Source: Sorghum bicolor (taxonomy: Eukaryota; Streptophyta; Magnoliopsida; Poales; Poaceae). From it: 64,000 nt of DNA. Below, in pieces: positions 10,740 to 23,370 of this stretch. Position 1 is the first letter of the stretch. Each line of letters begins with the position of its first letter. Location: NCBI RefSeq assembly GCF_000003195.3, contig NC_012874.2, forward strand, positions 61,695,768 to 61,759,767, given 5' to 3'. Below the pieces are notes generated by a model, which did no database searches, was not told the origin of the DNA, and saw nothing but the letters and a program-made list of their open reading frames with translations. A program made the translations under genes and the position numbers.

Positions 10740-12330
10740 CATCGAGCGGTGCCGCCGTGTCTCTATGATGGAGTTTTCCCCGGCCCACACGTCGTCGTCG
10801 CAGGCAACCGCCAGGACCCGCTCGAGCTCGACGTCGCCGCGCGCCCGCGCCGGCGACGGCGAGTGGGGCCCTCCCCCAGTCGTCCGCCAGCGCTGCCCTC
10901 ACTCATGATTGGCACTATTGATTTCTGTCGCAGCTCATGCAGGCCTCTGATGGATTATTACATCTCTAATTACATAGTGAAGTCAGACTCTGAACAAGTC
11001 ATTGTTGATAGTGATCTAACTGGAAAGCAGTCTGATCAAAACATATGGAGAACTTCTCAATGAAGTGCAGGTAAATAGGCTAGCAGTTTGACAATGCTGT
11101 AACAATGAAAATATACATTCTGTTGCATAGTTGCGCTATACTATAGTGGGGTACTACAAATCGTCTTCTCATTGTTGGAATCACTCAATTTGTTTCAAAT
11201 AGACACTTCAACAGGAGTACGGTGCTTAGATTTATTTTTTCTGAACCAAAACCCATCTTATTTTTAAAGTAAATCATGATTAAGACTGTTTTCTATTTTT
11301 AGAGCCAAATGCACGTGCATTATATCTGCTATCAATACATACTACAATAGACAAGATTTTGGCAATTTTTAGCATGACTTGTCGTGTCATGTATATAGTC
11401 TGACCAAGGTGCAGATCGTGAGGGAGACAAGCGTCGTCTGGCCGAGATACAGATCGCGAGGGAGGCGAGGGTTGATGAATGCTGGCCCTGTCGATAGGCG
11501 TCGTTGGCCTGGAGTAGCAGATCCATGCTGTCGAGTTGCCACAGGGTGTCAGAGGATTGGGGTAGCGGATCGCAGGGATCAGACTTGGTGGCGGTAGCGG
11601 CGGCTTGGAGGAGATCGCTGTCGAGCAGTCATAGCGAAGGCAGTTTTTTTCACGCGTGCTGGGTCGCGGGAGGCGCTAATAGCGATCGCATGAGACCGGC
11701 CAGGCACTGATTTCTTCTTCTTCTTCTTCTTCTTCCATGGAATAGCGTTGTTTGTTTACTTCCTTTTTTATTTGCTTGGAACGGTTTGCAGCGTTGTTTG
11801 TTTGCTTCCTGATTGCAGAAATAAAAAGATTCTGAGCGCCGGTTTTATTTGGAAAGGAGATGGTGATTTGCTAGGAGAGTTTGCATGGATCTTAGGTTTT
11901 TAGGAAACAACAGGAGGCATCGCAGGTGCATGTCAGGTGCGTACACATTATTTTGGTTTCCTTTTGAAGCCGAACTGATCGTGCGCATGCCGTGGTGTCA
12001 GATTCCTTTTTCGTTCGTACAAATTTTTTTTCTTCCTTTTGGAGCTGCATGCGGGGTCGCAAGAAGAGGCTAAGGTTACACCAAACAAAAGTTGCACGAA
12101 AAAGTTATCTTCCTTTTGTTCTTTTTAGTTGTAGAAGATTTTTGCCCACATAATGATTATTTCTACCGGTTAGAATGGAACCAACGGAAAAATCTAGTTA
12201 GAAACTAAGGTGTGGCTTATGCATATATCTTTGACTAATGTTAATTTATATATATGCACAAGTTCACATGTTTTATATCTGATTTCTTTTTCGCTTCTGC
12301 CCAATGGTGGTGCGAATCTGAAATGTCATT
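10740..12330. other. unassigned stretch with gene-fragment-like pieces
   Basis: 10740-10905 is GC-rich and coding-like. It is followed by a TTCTGTCGCAG acceptor-like site near 10931, a short open stretch (MDYYISNYIVKSDSEQVIV) and a GCAG/GTAAAT donor-like site near 11070, which together look like exons copied from a host gene. 11400-11700 is another GC-rich stretch around TCGCGAGGGAGGCG. I could not name a product, and no terminal repeats bound it. Confidence 0.3.
11711..11736 (+). repeat. (TTC)n microsatellite
   Basis: About eight TTC units. Confidence 0.9.
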
Positions 12331-12455
12331 AGCATGATATGAATCAGACCAATGTAAGATTTCATTCATGAATGACATAATGTGAATACCCTTACTAATT
12401 TTGTTTCATATTTTGAGTCAGACCTGTGTCCTTCGGAGACTATGGATACTATTAA

Positions 12456-12850
12456 ATGGATTCGTCTCCTAGACTGATTCAACTTCCCATTATGGAAAGG
12501 GGAGGTACAATTTTGGCTCTCTTACTTCTAAACTATGATCATGCTATACGCCAGAGTGCTCCTACTGTCCCAACAATAGAGGGTGATTATGACAACGCCT
12601 TCTGTTGGAGGGTCAAAGAATTTGAGTCTAATACATATCTATGGGAGCGCTCAAATAGGTTGTCGCTCAAGATCATGAAGAAGCGCATTAGTGATGATCT
12701 TAGGGGAGAAATCCCTAGCACCGATAATGCCAAACAATTAATTCTTAGCTTCATTAGAATAGCCGCTTAAAGATCAACAAAATAATTATGAAAAGTTTTT
12801 CACCCTAAGACGTAACCGTAAGCTCGATTTTGAGAAGCAAGAGCTCAAAT
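12456..12850 (+). pseudogene. Ty1/copia gag remnant
   Basis: The open stretch to 12770 has the copia gag N-terminal pattern: YDHAIRQSAP, then WERSNRLSLKIMKKRI and SDDLRGEIPSTDNAKQ, equivalent to the usual WE-x-SNR-x-xL-x-IM block. It stops at TAA 12768 and resumes out of frame. Protease, integrase and reverse transcriptase are absent. 12850-13650 contains no further coding match that I can see. It is probably the interior of the element whose LTR end lies near 9035-9480. Confidence 0.6.
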
Positions 12851-13651
12851 GATCTAGAGCGGAAGCTGAACATGACTATCAGCCATCTGTAGAAGGACTG
12901 TGATGGCTTTAAGGACTAGCTCCCAAAAAAGGGTAATCATAAAGTTTTGTTTAATTTTAGTTATGAATCCCTTATGTTGATACTTGAAGGATTAACTCAG
13001 GTGCCATGTGCACATTACTAATTCTTCACAGATCATCTAGAGGCCGGCTAGCAATGGGGAAGCACAAAATCGAAGTACTAAATGGCATAAGTTTCAAGAT
13101 GAAGCCATTGCACTCTCCATTATGCCCTTATGTTTTCTCAAATAATGTAATCTATGTCCTTGCATGAAAGGAACATTAGTTGAGTTTCTTCAATAGCTGA
13201 TTATGCTGGGAACGATAGATGTTTTGATCAAATGTAATAATGACATACTTCTTTATATTAACAAGTCATTATTTACATATTGCCTCTAAGTGATTATTTT
13301 GTGATGATTATGATTAATGATGAAGAGAAGACTGATCAATGTGACTCTCATCAAAATTTTGGCATTTGTCTAATAAGCCACATTTCGAAGGGGAGAAATG
13401 GAGCATCTCATTAGAGATAAGATACTTCATGGATATTAAGATTACATTAAAACTTATCTTATTCCTATCTTATATCAAGGGATATTATGTCAAATTATTG
13501 AGAGAATATGGAACTTTAGAAATCTAAGCTTTGATTCTATAGTTTATCTTATTTGATTAATATGATAATTCTCATTATGTGTATGTCTCTCCATAGATGA
13601 ACAATCTAGAGCACATCAAGTGATAAGTGCATAAGTTCTAGATGAACAAGT

Positions 13652-14330
13652 GTAACACCTCTGGTGCTAAGCAACACTAAAACATGTTCATGACATCATC
13701 ATGCATAAGCATGTCATTTAGTGCATCAACTAAAACAAGTTTACTTTGAGAATGGTTGAGCTTAGGGTAGTGTGTGATCCAAACCCTAAAATTCCATTTT
13801 GGAATGTAACCTCAACTACTTGATTATACCCTATGTAACTTGAGAAGTGAAGTGGTACTTTACCCTAGTGTCAAGTGTAGGGGATAACTTCAAGTCCAAC
13901 ATCTAAAACCTAGCTCCAATTTTGAACTTAGGTTGGGATTCCAAAACTTACGGGGTGTTTGGGACTGCTCCACAAACTCCACCGTGGAGCAGCTCCACAA
14001 AAAACTGGAGTTTCTGGAGTACCTCTTTAGGTGCTCTCACAACTCCACCTTTTTTTCTCGAACTGAGTGCGTGAAGCTGAAACCGTTTGGCTAAAAAACG
14101 TGGAGGGGAGGTGAAAACGCTGAGCAGAGCAATCCCAAACACCCCTTTACTACAAGTTTTCTAATGCAAACCTGAATTCAGGATTGGGGAATGTTTTGTA
14201 AATAAAATTTTGTGTAACCAAATGTGACTTTGAGTGAAACCATTGATATTGAACTCAGTGGAGCATTTGGGATGATTGTGTGATAACTAATCAACCACTG
14301 ATTAAGACAAAGTGTAATTTATCTTAATTA
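13652..14330 (+). repeat. LTR-like AT-rich sequence beginning TGTAACACC
   Basis: TGTAACACCTCTGGTGC at 13652 is the style of start seen in several gypsy LTRs of grasses. It continues past a MITE (13951-14146) to about 14330 without coding matches. No matching second LTR was found, so this could be a solo or truncated LTR. Confidence 0.3.
13951..14146. mobile_element. Tourist-like MITE, TSD TTA
   Basis: The 196-bp element has inverted ends CGGGGTGTTTGGGA and TCCCAAACACCCCT, flanked on both sides by TTA (13948-13950 and 14147-14149), the target duplication of PIF/Harbinger-type Tourist MITEs. An internal palindrome built on CTCCACAAACTCCACCGTGGAG is also present. Confidence 0.8.
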
Positions 14331-14331
14331 A

Positions 14332-14735
14332 TTAGTGCCTAAGGGCCAAATTAAGACAAGGTACTTTTTTGAATTCCAGCTCCTCCGCCGTGAGGTTTCT
14401 AGCTTCTTGCGCCCCCTCCAAATTTGCTAAGGTTATATTTATGATCGCCCAACTTAACTTCCATCTGCCCAATGATAAGCGCCTCCAATTTCTTAGCATC
14501 TTGGTCGTACGTAACAGTTTGGCATGAAGACGTAAAATAGCATCTTGAGTGTTGACCGGTTTGTTCCATGTGTTCTGAACCATGTCCATGAAAACAGGCA
14601 TGTGTACCCAGTGTGCTTCGAATCTAAATCCCCTATAGAAGTCACAGTTAACGTCCCCCCTTGAAGAAACAACGCGCAATGATCAGATCCGAGGGAGGCT
14701 AGTGCCTGAAAATTATAATCAGCAAGGTGGTGGCA
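14332..14735 (-). pseudogene. L1-type LINE ORF2 fragment, downstream part
   Basis: The minus strand reads NFQALASLGSDHCALFLQG, the end of an L1 endonuclease domain. After a frame change in the run of six C at 14655-14660 it reads FYRGFRFEAHWVHMPVFMD and AILRLHAKLLRTTKMLRNW, the linker before reverse transcriptase. The reverse transcriptase itself is not present beyond 14332. This piece is collinear with the endonuclease piece at 15531-15846. Confidence 0.75.
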
Positions 14736-15530
14736 AATATGTGAACGCGTGCAAATTTTACCACTACTCAGACTAGTAATAAATATTGTAAATATGATTG
14801 CAGACATACTGAAAATTAGACAAAACAAATTAGAGATGTACCCAGAGGAGAGACCAGTGCCGAAGGCACTCGCACTAGTCGATATAGTGTGTTGCTTGAA
14901 GTAGCGGACCACAGTCTATGCAGAAAGAGGTTCGCGGTGCAGTCTTGCGAACGTCTACCAGAAAGACATTCTGATCCGCGAGCGTCCACCAAGAAGAAGA
15001 CGATCCAATCCCACGAGCATCCACCAGGAAGAAGACGAGATGATCCGAGGAAGGAGACGAAGCCAAGCAGTCGCGGAAGACGCTCCCCAAAAACCTGATT
15101 GTCTGCACATCTGAGCAGGTGTCTCGATGCAAGGCATCAGGGGGAAGACTCAGTGCTGCTCGACAAGAAATGATTCCAGACAAGGAAGGAGTCCGCAGGG
15201 ATGGAGTCCGCAGGGATGGAAAGAAATAGGCGAGAGAAAGAAAACATTCAATCAATCACCATTAATCCTATAACGGACAAGATTTGAAACTGAACCCCGT
15301 TTATTCCTCCCTTTACTATACCTTCCATCTGGCAAAACGACACGACAAGCTCGCCTCGCCACAGCTCGGCGGCGGCGGCGCGCGCGCGTGGCCCCCTTTT
15401 TCTCTTCTTTAACTTCTCTATAAGAGCTATTACAAGCCGCCTAGTATAGCATTTATTACGGACTCTAGAATTAATTATCATCAAATAATATATATGAGCC
15501 AAAAACCATATAATATTTAACAGTGGATGC
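14736..15530. other. ~0.8-kb insertion splitting the LINE, unidentified
   Basis: This stretch separates two collinear halves of one LINE endonuclease. It contains repeated CGTCCACC/AAGAAGACGA words, an 11-bp tandem repeat GGAGTCCGCAG-GGAT near 15190-15220 and a GC-rich GGCGGCGGCGGCGCGCGCGCG run near 15368. Clear terminal repeats or coding domains were not seen. Confidence 0.4.
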
Positions 15531-15846
15531 AAATATATGATCGGTTCTTGTCATAGTTGGTGACCGCTGGTCATTGCACCAGGTGTACTTTTTGCCTCAG
15601 CTCAATCCTTGGGAGCTCTAGATTATCAACTGTTGTTCTAAATCTATTGATCATCGACACATTTAGGCGTGTGTTGTTTTTCTCCTGAGCACTAAGAATT
15701 AGGTTGAAGTCCCCCAGCAGCAACCATGTTGGGAGCACATGTTGACTTAAATCCAAAATCTCTTGCAGGAATAAGATTTTATCCACGTCATTTTGAGGTC
15801 CATAAACTCCCGTTATCGACAATTCTTTATTTTCGTCTAGCATTAT
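15531..15846 (-). pseudogene. L1-type LINE ORF2 endonuclease fragment
   Basis: The minus strand reads LSITGVYGPQNDVDK, TWLLLGDFNLILSAQEKNN and MINRFRTTVDNLELPRI, the exonuclease-endonuclease-phosphatase core with its GDFN motif. A one-base shift near 15585 moves the frame into the conserved KKYTWCNDQRSPTMTRTD segment. The fragment is 5'-truncated at 15846 and is then interrupted by the 14736-15530 insertion. Confidence 0.82.
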
Positions 15847-15859
15847 TAGCTTTGCTATT

Positions 15860-17657
15860 AGCTAGATAGCGTGCCCGTGCGTTGCTACGGAATAATTAAA
15901 TTTTATACTAAAACACATAGATCGCATGATAAGATAATAATATTATAAAGTTAAATACCGACATTAAAGTAATATTTAATCCAAAAAGTAAAATCCGTAA
16001 AATTAACTGTCACAAAGAGTATAGCGTCCTAGGCCCATAAACTTTATTGTATAAATCTTTTCGTGATATAGCTAAGATAATGTATTATATCGATAGAAAA
16101 AATCATCAATATTTATTTTTACATGAGCCAATAAATCTACAAGTTCGGCGTCATTTTTCCCCTCTAAGATTATGGTCGTACGCTGCTACAAGAAACAACC
16201 AGTACTCAGGGTGATAAGCAGGATGAGCATTCCCACCCATGCTTTGCCTGCACCACTGCTATCACATCGTTTTTTCTGGCTATTGTGGCGCGGGTTAGCT
16301 CCTGTGACGCCAACATTTGCACACCGCTGATGTGCATATCATTCTATTTTGTGGCCAATTGTCACCGTTACACAAAGCTTCAAATAGCATAGATAATTAA
16401 TAGATAACTATCTTTCACTCTGCCACCCAGACACTTGCAATGAGAATCGATACTGTAGTACACTTCAACCAAAAAGTTTTAAACATAACTGATCTATCAT
16501 TCTCCACAATATATAACATTGAAATATTATTACACAAACAAAGGAAGCTTTGTCCAAGAAATGGTATAAAAGTACAGATGTTGATAGATAACCCTTACAA
16601 TCTGAAATATACAAATTGAACACCAGAATACAGGGTACAAGTAACGTCTACAAAGGGCTTCCGGCCGGCCAAAAAGTTCTTTGACGATGCTTTCAGAAAA
16701 TGGTTGAGATAAAGGTCATGTCATTTAGTTTCTGGAGTTATTTATGGTCCGCTGGAAGATATTCTTGTGTTATATAAACCATTAAACAACAAATCGGCCA
16801 CTATTATGGAGTGGCAGTGAAATGTCTAATGAGTGAACTTAAACAATTCTATTGATAATTTTCTATTCTCGCACTTTAATTTTGCAAACAGAGCTGAAAG
16901 AGGGATGAGGAAATTAAAGAGCTAAATATCATTTCTATATCTGAAAAGTTGTATTTGAATTAGCTCTATGCAAGTCAGGTCTCACCTCAGTGACAAACAC
17001 TGATAAGTTGCTTCTCCACTCTGATATACTATTTCTAGCGACCACTAATGTTGATAATCCCTTCTAAATCTAAACATATATAATGAATCGATTGATATTC
17101 TAATTTAAGCAGCACAATTTACAAAGAGGAAATAATGATTGTTTAGTAATCCATATCCTAGCTGTAGACTTTCCTTCATTTATAAAAATTGGTCATGCCC
17201 TTGATATTTTAGCAGACAACAGATTAAGTGCATCTATAATCATGAATATGCAAGTTGTAGAAAACTTGAGCTAATGATAACAAACCTGGAATCACCAAAG
17301 CATTTAAGATAAATAAGCCTTCAACATAAAAATGGGAACTTTACAGTACCAAACACCAAACAATAACAAGAGGATGTCTCATCTTGGCTTAACAACTGCA
17401 AGGTGCAAACCAAGTCTCGCACTGAGAATATTACCCCAAAGGTTGAAATTACATACATTGGAAAATAAAGAACTACATATGAATAAAGGAAATATTTTTA
17501 CTTTGGATGATGAACCCAACAAGATAGTCTCCAAGCTCAAGTGCACCAATAGTATGCCTTAATATTAGTGCTAGAACATCTGTGATCAACATCGAATAAA
17601 ACAGTGCATAGTAGTAATAGGTTTAGTAAGGACTAAAGAGTATACATGATTGCCGGT
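15860..17657. other. 1.8-kb AT-rich stretch, nothing recognised
   Basis: It starts with GCGTGCCCGTGCGTTGCTACGG, a word I associate with a common dispersed grass repeat whose class I cannot name. The rest is AT-rich and full of stops in all frames. No coding match, RNA gene or terminal repeat was seen. It could be intron or UTR sequence of a captured gene. Confidence 0.4.
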
Positions 17658-19198
17658 TGAAAGAGCATCTAGGCCCCTAATTATTTCAGTGATTAATGAC
17701 AATGTTGATTACTGTGACTAACGTGTGTTTGGCAGAGGCAAAGTCATTAGTGAGGTCATGGTAATAGGTACTCGATGAACAGGGACGTACATGCCTACTT
17801 AATAGTGGAAATCGTTTCGGTTTTCAAAGGATGGATGGACATCGTCAAGACTAGACTAGGTCTAAGTGCCATATGGTGAAGCAGGGCACTTAGAGTAGTT
17901 TAGGACTTTGTTTTCCTTTGATCATACTATTAAGAGGGGTTTTGATCTAGTAGCTTGATTTAGGCAAGGCTTTAGGTTTAGGTGTGGTGCACACTTGGTA
18001 AACCTAGCACTAGGCAGCTCAGAGATAGTCCTTAGATCGAGAGGAACCAACTTCGTTTTGGAACGGTCGTGTTTCGACGAGGTTAGGGTGCCTAAGTAGG
18101 CACCGGACGCTGCACCGGACGCTATGTGAGTGCGTCCAGTGAGGTCTTTAGCCGTTGGAGGGCTTTGGTGCCTAGGGTTAGGCACTGGACGCTGGCACCG
18201 GACTCACCGGGCAGCGTCCGGTCCCATACCCAGGGAGGTTGTAATCCTGCCCCGAGCACCAGACGCTAGCACCGGACGCACCTGGTAGCGTTCGGTCTTA
18301 AACTCAGGGAGCTTGTAAATCTCCCCGGAGCACCGGACGGTGCCACCGGACGCTGGGAAGTAGCGTCCGATGACCTGTCAGACGCAGGTACAGTTAGCCG
18401 TTGAGTGTCACCGGACGCTCAGTGCAGAGCGTCCGGTGCAACATCAACAGCGTCCGGTGACCCCGTTTTCAGTGGAAAACGGTTGGCCGACCCTTGGACT
18501 TCGTGGAGTGTATTTATACTCCTCCACCTCGTCCATGAGAGGTCTCTTGCCCATTTGAACATCTGAAAAACTTGTTGTGGAGCAAGAGAGTAGCAAGAGC
18601 CTTGAGAGGATTGAGATTTGAGTGATTTCTTGTGAGAATCCTTCTCTAGTTGAATTCCAAGAGTCAAGTGTGCATCCACCACTCTCTAGTCCCTTGGTTG
18701 GGTCAAGTGAGAGTTCTTTGCTTGTTACTCTTGGTGATCGCCATCACGTAGATGGTTTGGTGGTGATTGGAGGCACGAAGACCGCCCGGAGTTCTTGTGG
18801 GTGGCTCGTGTCAAGCTTGTGAGCGGTTTTGGGCGATTCACCGTGACGGAGTGTCGAAGAATCAGCCCGTAGAGAGCACTTGCTCCTTGCAGGGACCAAG
18901 GGGGAGCAAGACCCTTGCACGGGTGCTCCAACGAGGACTAGTGGAGAGTGGCGACTCTCCGATACCTCGGCAAAACATCGCCGAGCACTTTCTTCCACTA
19001 CTCCTTTACTTTCTAGCATTTACTTTGTGTTTTTACATTCTTAGAATTGCCATGCTAGAATAGGATTGGGGTTGCAAAACTTTTATCCGGTAGCTCTCTA
19101 GTCACACTAGGCACAAGGGGTTGAATTGGAGCTTATAGGTTGCTTAAATTTTTAGAGAAGCCTAATTCACCCCCCTCGTGGGCATCTTGATCCTTTCA
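17658..19198 (+). repeat. Sirevirus 5' LTR (1541 bp)
   Basis: It runs from TGAAAGAGC to TCCTTTCA, giving TG...CA ends with the short inverted repeat TGAAAG/CTTTCA. From 18100 to 18460 it carries a cluster of CACCGGACGCT and its complement AGCGTCCGGTG. Compared by eye with the 3' copy, it differs at roughly 4-5% of positions over the first 300 bp and carries an extra 12-bp unit in the CACCGGACGC cluster. Confidence 0.93.
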
Positions 19199-19200
19199 AT

Positions 19201-19212
19201 TGGTATCAGAGA
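19201..19212 (+). promoter_or_regulatory. primer binding site (initiator tRNA-Met)
   Basis: TGGTATCAGAGA lies 2 bp after the LTR end. It is complementary to the 3' end of plant initiator Met-tRNA except at the last base. Confidence 0.9.
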
Positions 19213-19252
19213 GCCTAGTGCTCATTATTTAGGCTTCACCGCCTAGAGAAAG

Positions 19253-21730
19253 TTGTCTAACGGGGATGGACCGCCACCCATGTTCGATGGGGATGACTTC
19301 CCGTATTGGAAAATACGGATGGAGTCATACCTTGAGGCATGTGACTCAAAGTGCCTAAAAGCCATGACCGAAGGGTTTACCCCTCTGGCAAAAGACGTCG
19401 TTCTTACTCCACAAGAACAAGAAAACGAAAAGTGGAATGCGAAGGCCAAAAACCACATCTTTAGAGGCCTTTGCAAAGAGGTGTTCAACTGCGTTCGGAA
19501 CCACAAAACCGCCCATGCTCTATGGAAGGAACTTTGTGTGCTCCATGAGGGATCAAAGAGTGAACGTGAGGAACACTATCACCTTGTGATGAACAAGCTT
19601 AATACATTTGAAATGCTTCCTAAAGAAAATGCTAATGAAATGTATTCTCGCTTGAATGTGATTGTAGAGGAGCTTAATGGACTTGGGCTCACTCAAATGA
19701 GTGCGGCGGATGTCGCAAGGAAGATACTATGTGTGCTTCCCATTGAGAAATATGGGCACATAGTAACCGTGCTTCATCAAGGCGATCTCTCCACCGCTAC
19801 ACCAATGGCCATATTGGGGAAGATCAATGCTCATGAGATGTATATGCACATGAACCCCCAAGATGGCTCCTCATCGGCCAAGAAGGAGAAGAAGGACTTG
19901 GCCCTCAAAGCTTCTCACAAGGGCAAAGCCAAGAAGATTGAAGTTGAGTCATCAACTTCAAGTGATGATGATGCATCCATTGCCCTCTTGGTGAGAAGAA
20001 CCACCAAGATGTTGAAGAAGCTCAACAAGAATGGAGTCAACTTTGACTCCAAGAATAAGAAGTTCTTCACAAGTAGTAAGAGAAAGCCCATCTCCGAGAT
20101 GGATTGCTACAATTGTGGTGAGCTTGGTCATCTTGCTCATCAATGTCCAAAGCCCAAGAAGGACAAGTACAAGAAGAAGAACAAAGAGTAAGATGGTTCA
20201 AGTGACGATGAGAAGAATGACAAGAAGCCATACAAGAAGAAAGGTGGCAAGAAGAAGGAGTACCACAAGAAGAAGAATGGCAAGGCCTACATTGTTGGTG
20301 ATTGGCTCACAGACATTGAGAGCTCAAGTGGTGACTCCTCCGGCAATGAAAGTGATGATGAAAAGGTTGCCGCCATTGCTATCGATGCTTCATCACCATC
20401 ATCTTCACCATCATCTACATCCTCTACACACCTATGCCTCATGGCTAAAGGTGACCGGAAGGTACAAAGTGAGGATGAGAGTAGTGAGAGTGATAGTGAA
20501 TATGAATCACCATCTTATGACGAACTTGTAAAATTGCTAAACAAGTACACTAAGGTCATAAGAAAGACTAGAAGTGAAAATGAAAAGCTTGAACTTGAAA
20601 ATGAAACACTTCTAGCAAAGCTTAAATCTAGTGATGAGCTTAGATACCAAAATGAAATCATGACCACTAAGCTCAAGGAGCTCAAACTCTCTCTAAAAGA
20701 GCTCAAAGAAAAACATGATAAACTTGAGAGTGTTCATGATGAGCTTATCACTAGATATAGAGCAATGAAAGAAGAGCTAACAACTCTAAAAGCAAATTAT
20801 GACAACCTTGAGATAGCTTATGAACTTGCAATTGATGAAACACATGTTGCTACTAACCATGTTGCTAAGCTTGATGTAGCCACATCTTGTGATGACTTAC
20901 TTGTGGAGAGCACAAGCAAATGTGTTGATTGCAAGGGCAAGAAAGTGGTAGTGGCCGAGAGCTATGAGGACACTATCAAGCTCAAGGAAGAAATTTCCAT
21001 GCTCAAGAAAGAGTTGCAAGAGCAAGCCAAGCACAAGACAATTGTGATTGAGTCACTTGATCAAGACAAGAAGCTTGCATATGAGAACAAGTTGCTCAAG
21101 GAAGAAAATCAATATCTCAAGCTTGGTTTGATGTATGACAAGCAAGAAGAAGATGAGACTTTCATCTTAGATGAGTTAGCTAGCAACAATGACCCAATCA
21201 TAAAGAAGCTAACTCAAGAGAATAGCAAGCTCAAGAAAGAGAAGGAACATCTAACCAAAGGGTTAGCAAAGTTCACAAAAGGGAAGGATCTTCAAAGTGA
21301 GCTTTTCATGAACACCGTCATGAAGATGGACAAGAGTGGGATTGGCTACAAGGCTCATCAAACAAAGCTCATCAATTCACTAGACACTCATGATCAACCA
21401 AGCAAGCCAAAGCCAAAGAGATGCTTTGAGTGTGGTCAAGAAGGACACTTTGCTCATGAGTGTGAGGCACCACTACCACCACCCTTGCCCAAGCATGCTA
21501 GACCATTTGCCTTCAATGCTCACTACATTGTAAGGAAAGACAAGAGTGGCAAGGTCAAGGTTAGCATCATGGGGCCGCCCAACAAGCAAAGGCCAAAGAA
21601 GATTTGGGTGCCAAAGCAACTAGTAGAGAAGGTCAAGGGCCCTAAGCAAATGTGGGTCCCTAAATCTCAAGCTTCATCTCTTGTGTGTGTAGGTGAACTA
21701 CAAGACCGGTGGATCACATTAGGTAATTGA
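19253..21730 (+). pseudogene. Sirevirus gag
   Basis: Gag packages the element RNA in cytoplasmic particles. The N-terminal copia gag domain has FDGDDFPYWKIRMESYLEA and AHALWKELCVLHEGS. A CCHC knuckle follows (CYNCGELGHLAHQC, about 20105-20146), then a long Lys/Glu coiled coil (20540-21300; KELKLSLKELKEKHDKLES) and a second knuckle (CFECGQEGHFAHEC, about 21422-21463). Two zinc knuckles with a long coil are typical of Sireviruses. The expected initiator at 19253 reads TTG, so the ATG may have been lost; the next in-frame ATG is near 19280. A TAA at 20189-20191 interrupts an otherwise continuous frame. Near 21690 a one-base shift moves the reading into the protease. Confidence 0.88.
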
Positions 21731-23370
21731 TAGTGGTTGCACTCAACATATGACCGGAGATCCCCGGATGTTAACCTCACTTGATGAAGATGTTGACAAC
21801 CAAGAGAAGATCACATTTGATGACAATTCAAAAGGCAAGGTCAAAGGTCTAGGAAAGGTTGCAATATCAAATGACAACTCCATCACCAATGTGCTCTATG
21901 TGCAATCTTTGAGTTTCAATTTGCTCTCGGTTGGACAACTTTGTGATCTTGGTTTTGAATGCTTATTCAAGAAGAAGGAAGTAATTGTGACCGAGGATGA
22001 CAATGAAATGGTATTCAAAGGCTTCTGACACAACAACTTATATGTAGTTGATTTCTCATCCGATGAAGTTGATGTCAAGACTTGCTTATTCACCAAGACC
22101 TCACTTGGTTGGTTGTGGCATAGAAGGTTAGCACATGTTGGAATGGGCACACTCAAGAAGTTGATGAAGAAAGAATTAATTAGAGGCTTGAAGGATGTGA
22201 CATTTGAAAAAGACAAGCTTTGTAGTGCATGTCAAGCCGGCAAGCAAGTTGCAAACACTCATCCAACCAAAGCCTATCTCTCTACATCAAGAGTGCTTGA
22301 GCTACTCCACATGGATTTATTTGGACCAACCACATATGCAAGTCTTGGAGGCAACAAATATTGCTTGGTCATAGTTGATGATTACTCCCGGTACACTTGG
22401 ACATTCTTCTTGCAAGACAAGGCCGAGTTGCATCCATATTCAAGAAGTTTGTAAAGAATACCCAAAATCAATTTGATGTCAACATCAAAAAGATTAGAAG
22501 TGATAATGGCAAAGAGTTTGACAACACCAACATTGAAGAGTATTGTGATGAAGTTGGAATCAAACATGAGTTCTCCTCAACATACACACCACAACAAAAT
22601 GGGGTTGTAGAAAGAAAGAACCGGACATTGATCACCTTGGCAAGAACAATGCTAGATGAGTACAACACTTCGGAGAAGATGTGGGCCCAGGCAATCAACA
22701 CCGCATGCTATGCATCAAACCGGCTCTTTCCTCACAAGTTCCTAGAAAAGACACCATATGAGTTGCTCAATGGGAAGAAGCCCGATGTCTCATTCATTAG
22801 AGTGTTTAGGTGCAAATGCTACATTTACAAGAATTGCCAACACTTGGGTAAGTTCCAAAGAAGATGTGACATTGGCTACTTGGTTGGCTATTCATCAAAG
22901 TCTAAGGCATATAGAGTCTTTAACCATGCCACAAACTTGGTTGAAGAAACATTTGATGTTGAATTTGATGAAACTAATGGCTTCCAAGGAGCAAGTGATA
23001 ATCTTGATGATGTAGGTGGTGAACCACTGAGGGATGCCATGAAGAACATGTCGGTGGGAGACATCAAGCCAAAAGAAGATGATGATGTGCAAGTCATTGA
23101 GCCACCATCCACCTCACATGTACCACAAGATGAAGACAAGGATGTGAGAGATGCTCATGAAGACACTCAAGTTACTCATGAGCAAGCGGTGGCACAAGCG
23201 CAAGATGTTGATGGTCCCCAAGCAACCCTTCAAGTGGCGCCAAGAAGATCATCACATCTCCTCCATGATCATTCTCAAGATCTCATCATCGGGAGTCCAT
23301 CACGTGGTGTAACTAGACGCTCTAGACATGCTTTATTTATGGAACATCACGCTTTTGTGTCTCTTGAAGA
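21693..23370 (+). pseudogene. Sirevirus pol, protease and integrase part
   Basis: The protease core VIDSGCTQHMTGDP (about 21722) is followed by GAG-pre-integrase (LWHRRLAHVGMGTLKKL; CSACQAGKQ zinc-type pair) and integrase with the catalytic Asp in LHMDLFGP, the Asp in SDNGKEF and the Glu in GVVERKNR, then the integrase C-terminal region to EHHAFVS. Lesions: TAG near 21718 just before the protease core, TGA at 22026 and a one-base loss near 22429 that shifts the frame. The reading is cut at 23370 by a retrotransposon insertion and resumes at 25278 in the phase expected if the insert and one target duplication are ignored. Confidence 0.88.

Noticed and set aside
13948..14142. 64-codon minus-strand frame
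   Set aside because: It lies entirely within the Tourist MITE and is its inverted repeat translated.
18090..18460. Regularly recurring CACCGGACGC words considered as a CRISPR-like array
   Set aside because: Spacing and orientation vary, the array is inside an LTR of a plant retrotransposon, and no cas-like genes exist.
19201..19212. TGGTATCAGAG considered as part of a tRNA gene
   Set aside because: It is the primer site next to the LTR. There is no cloverleaf around it.
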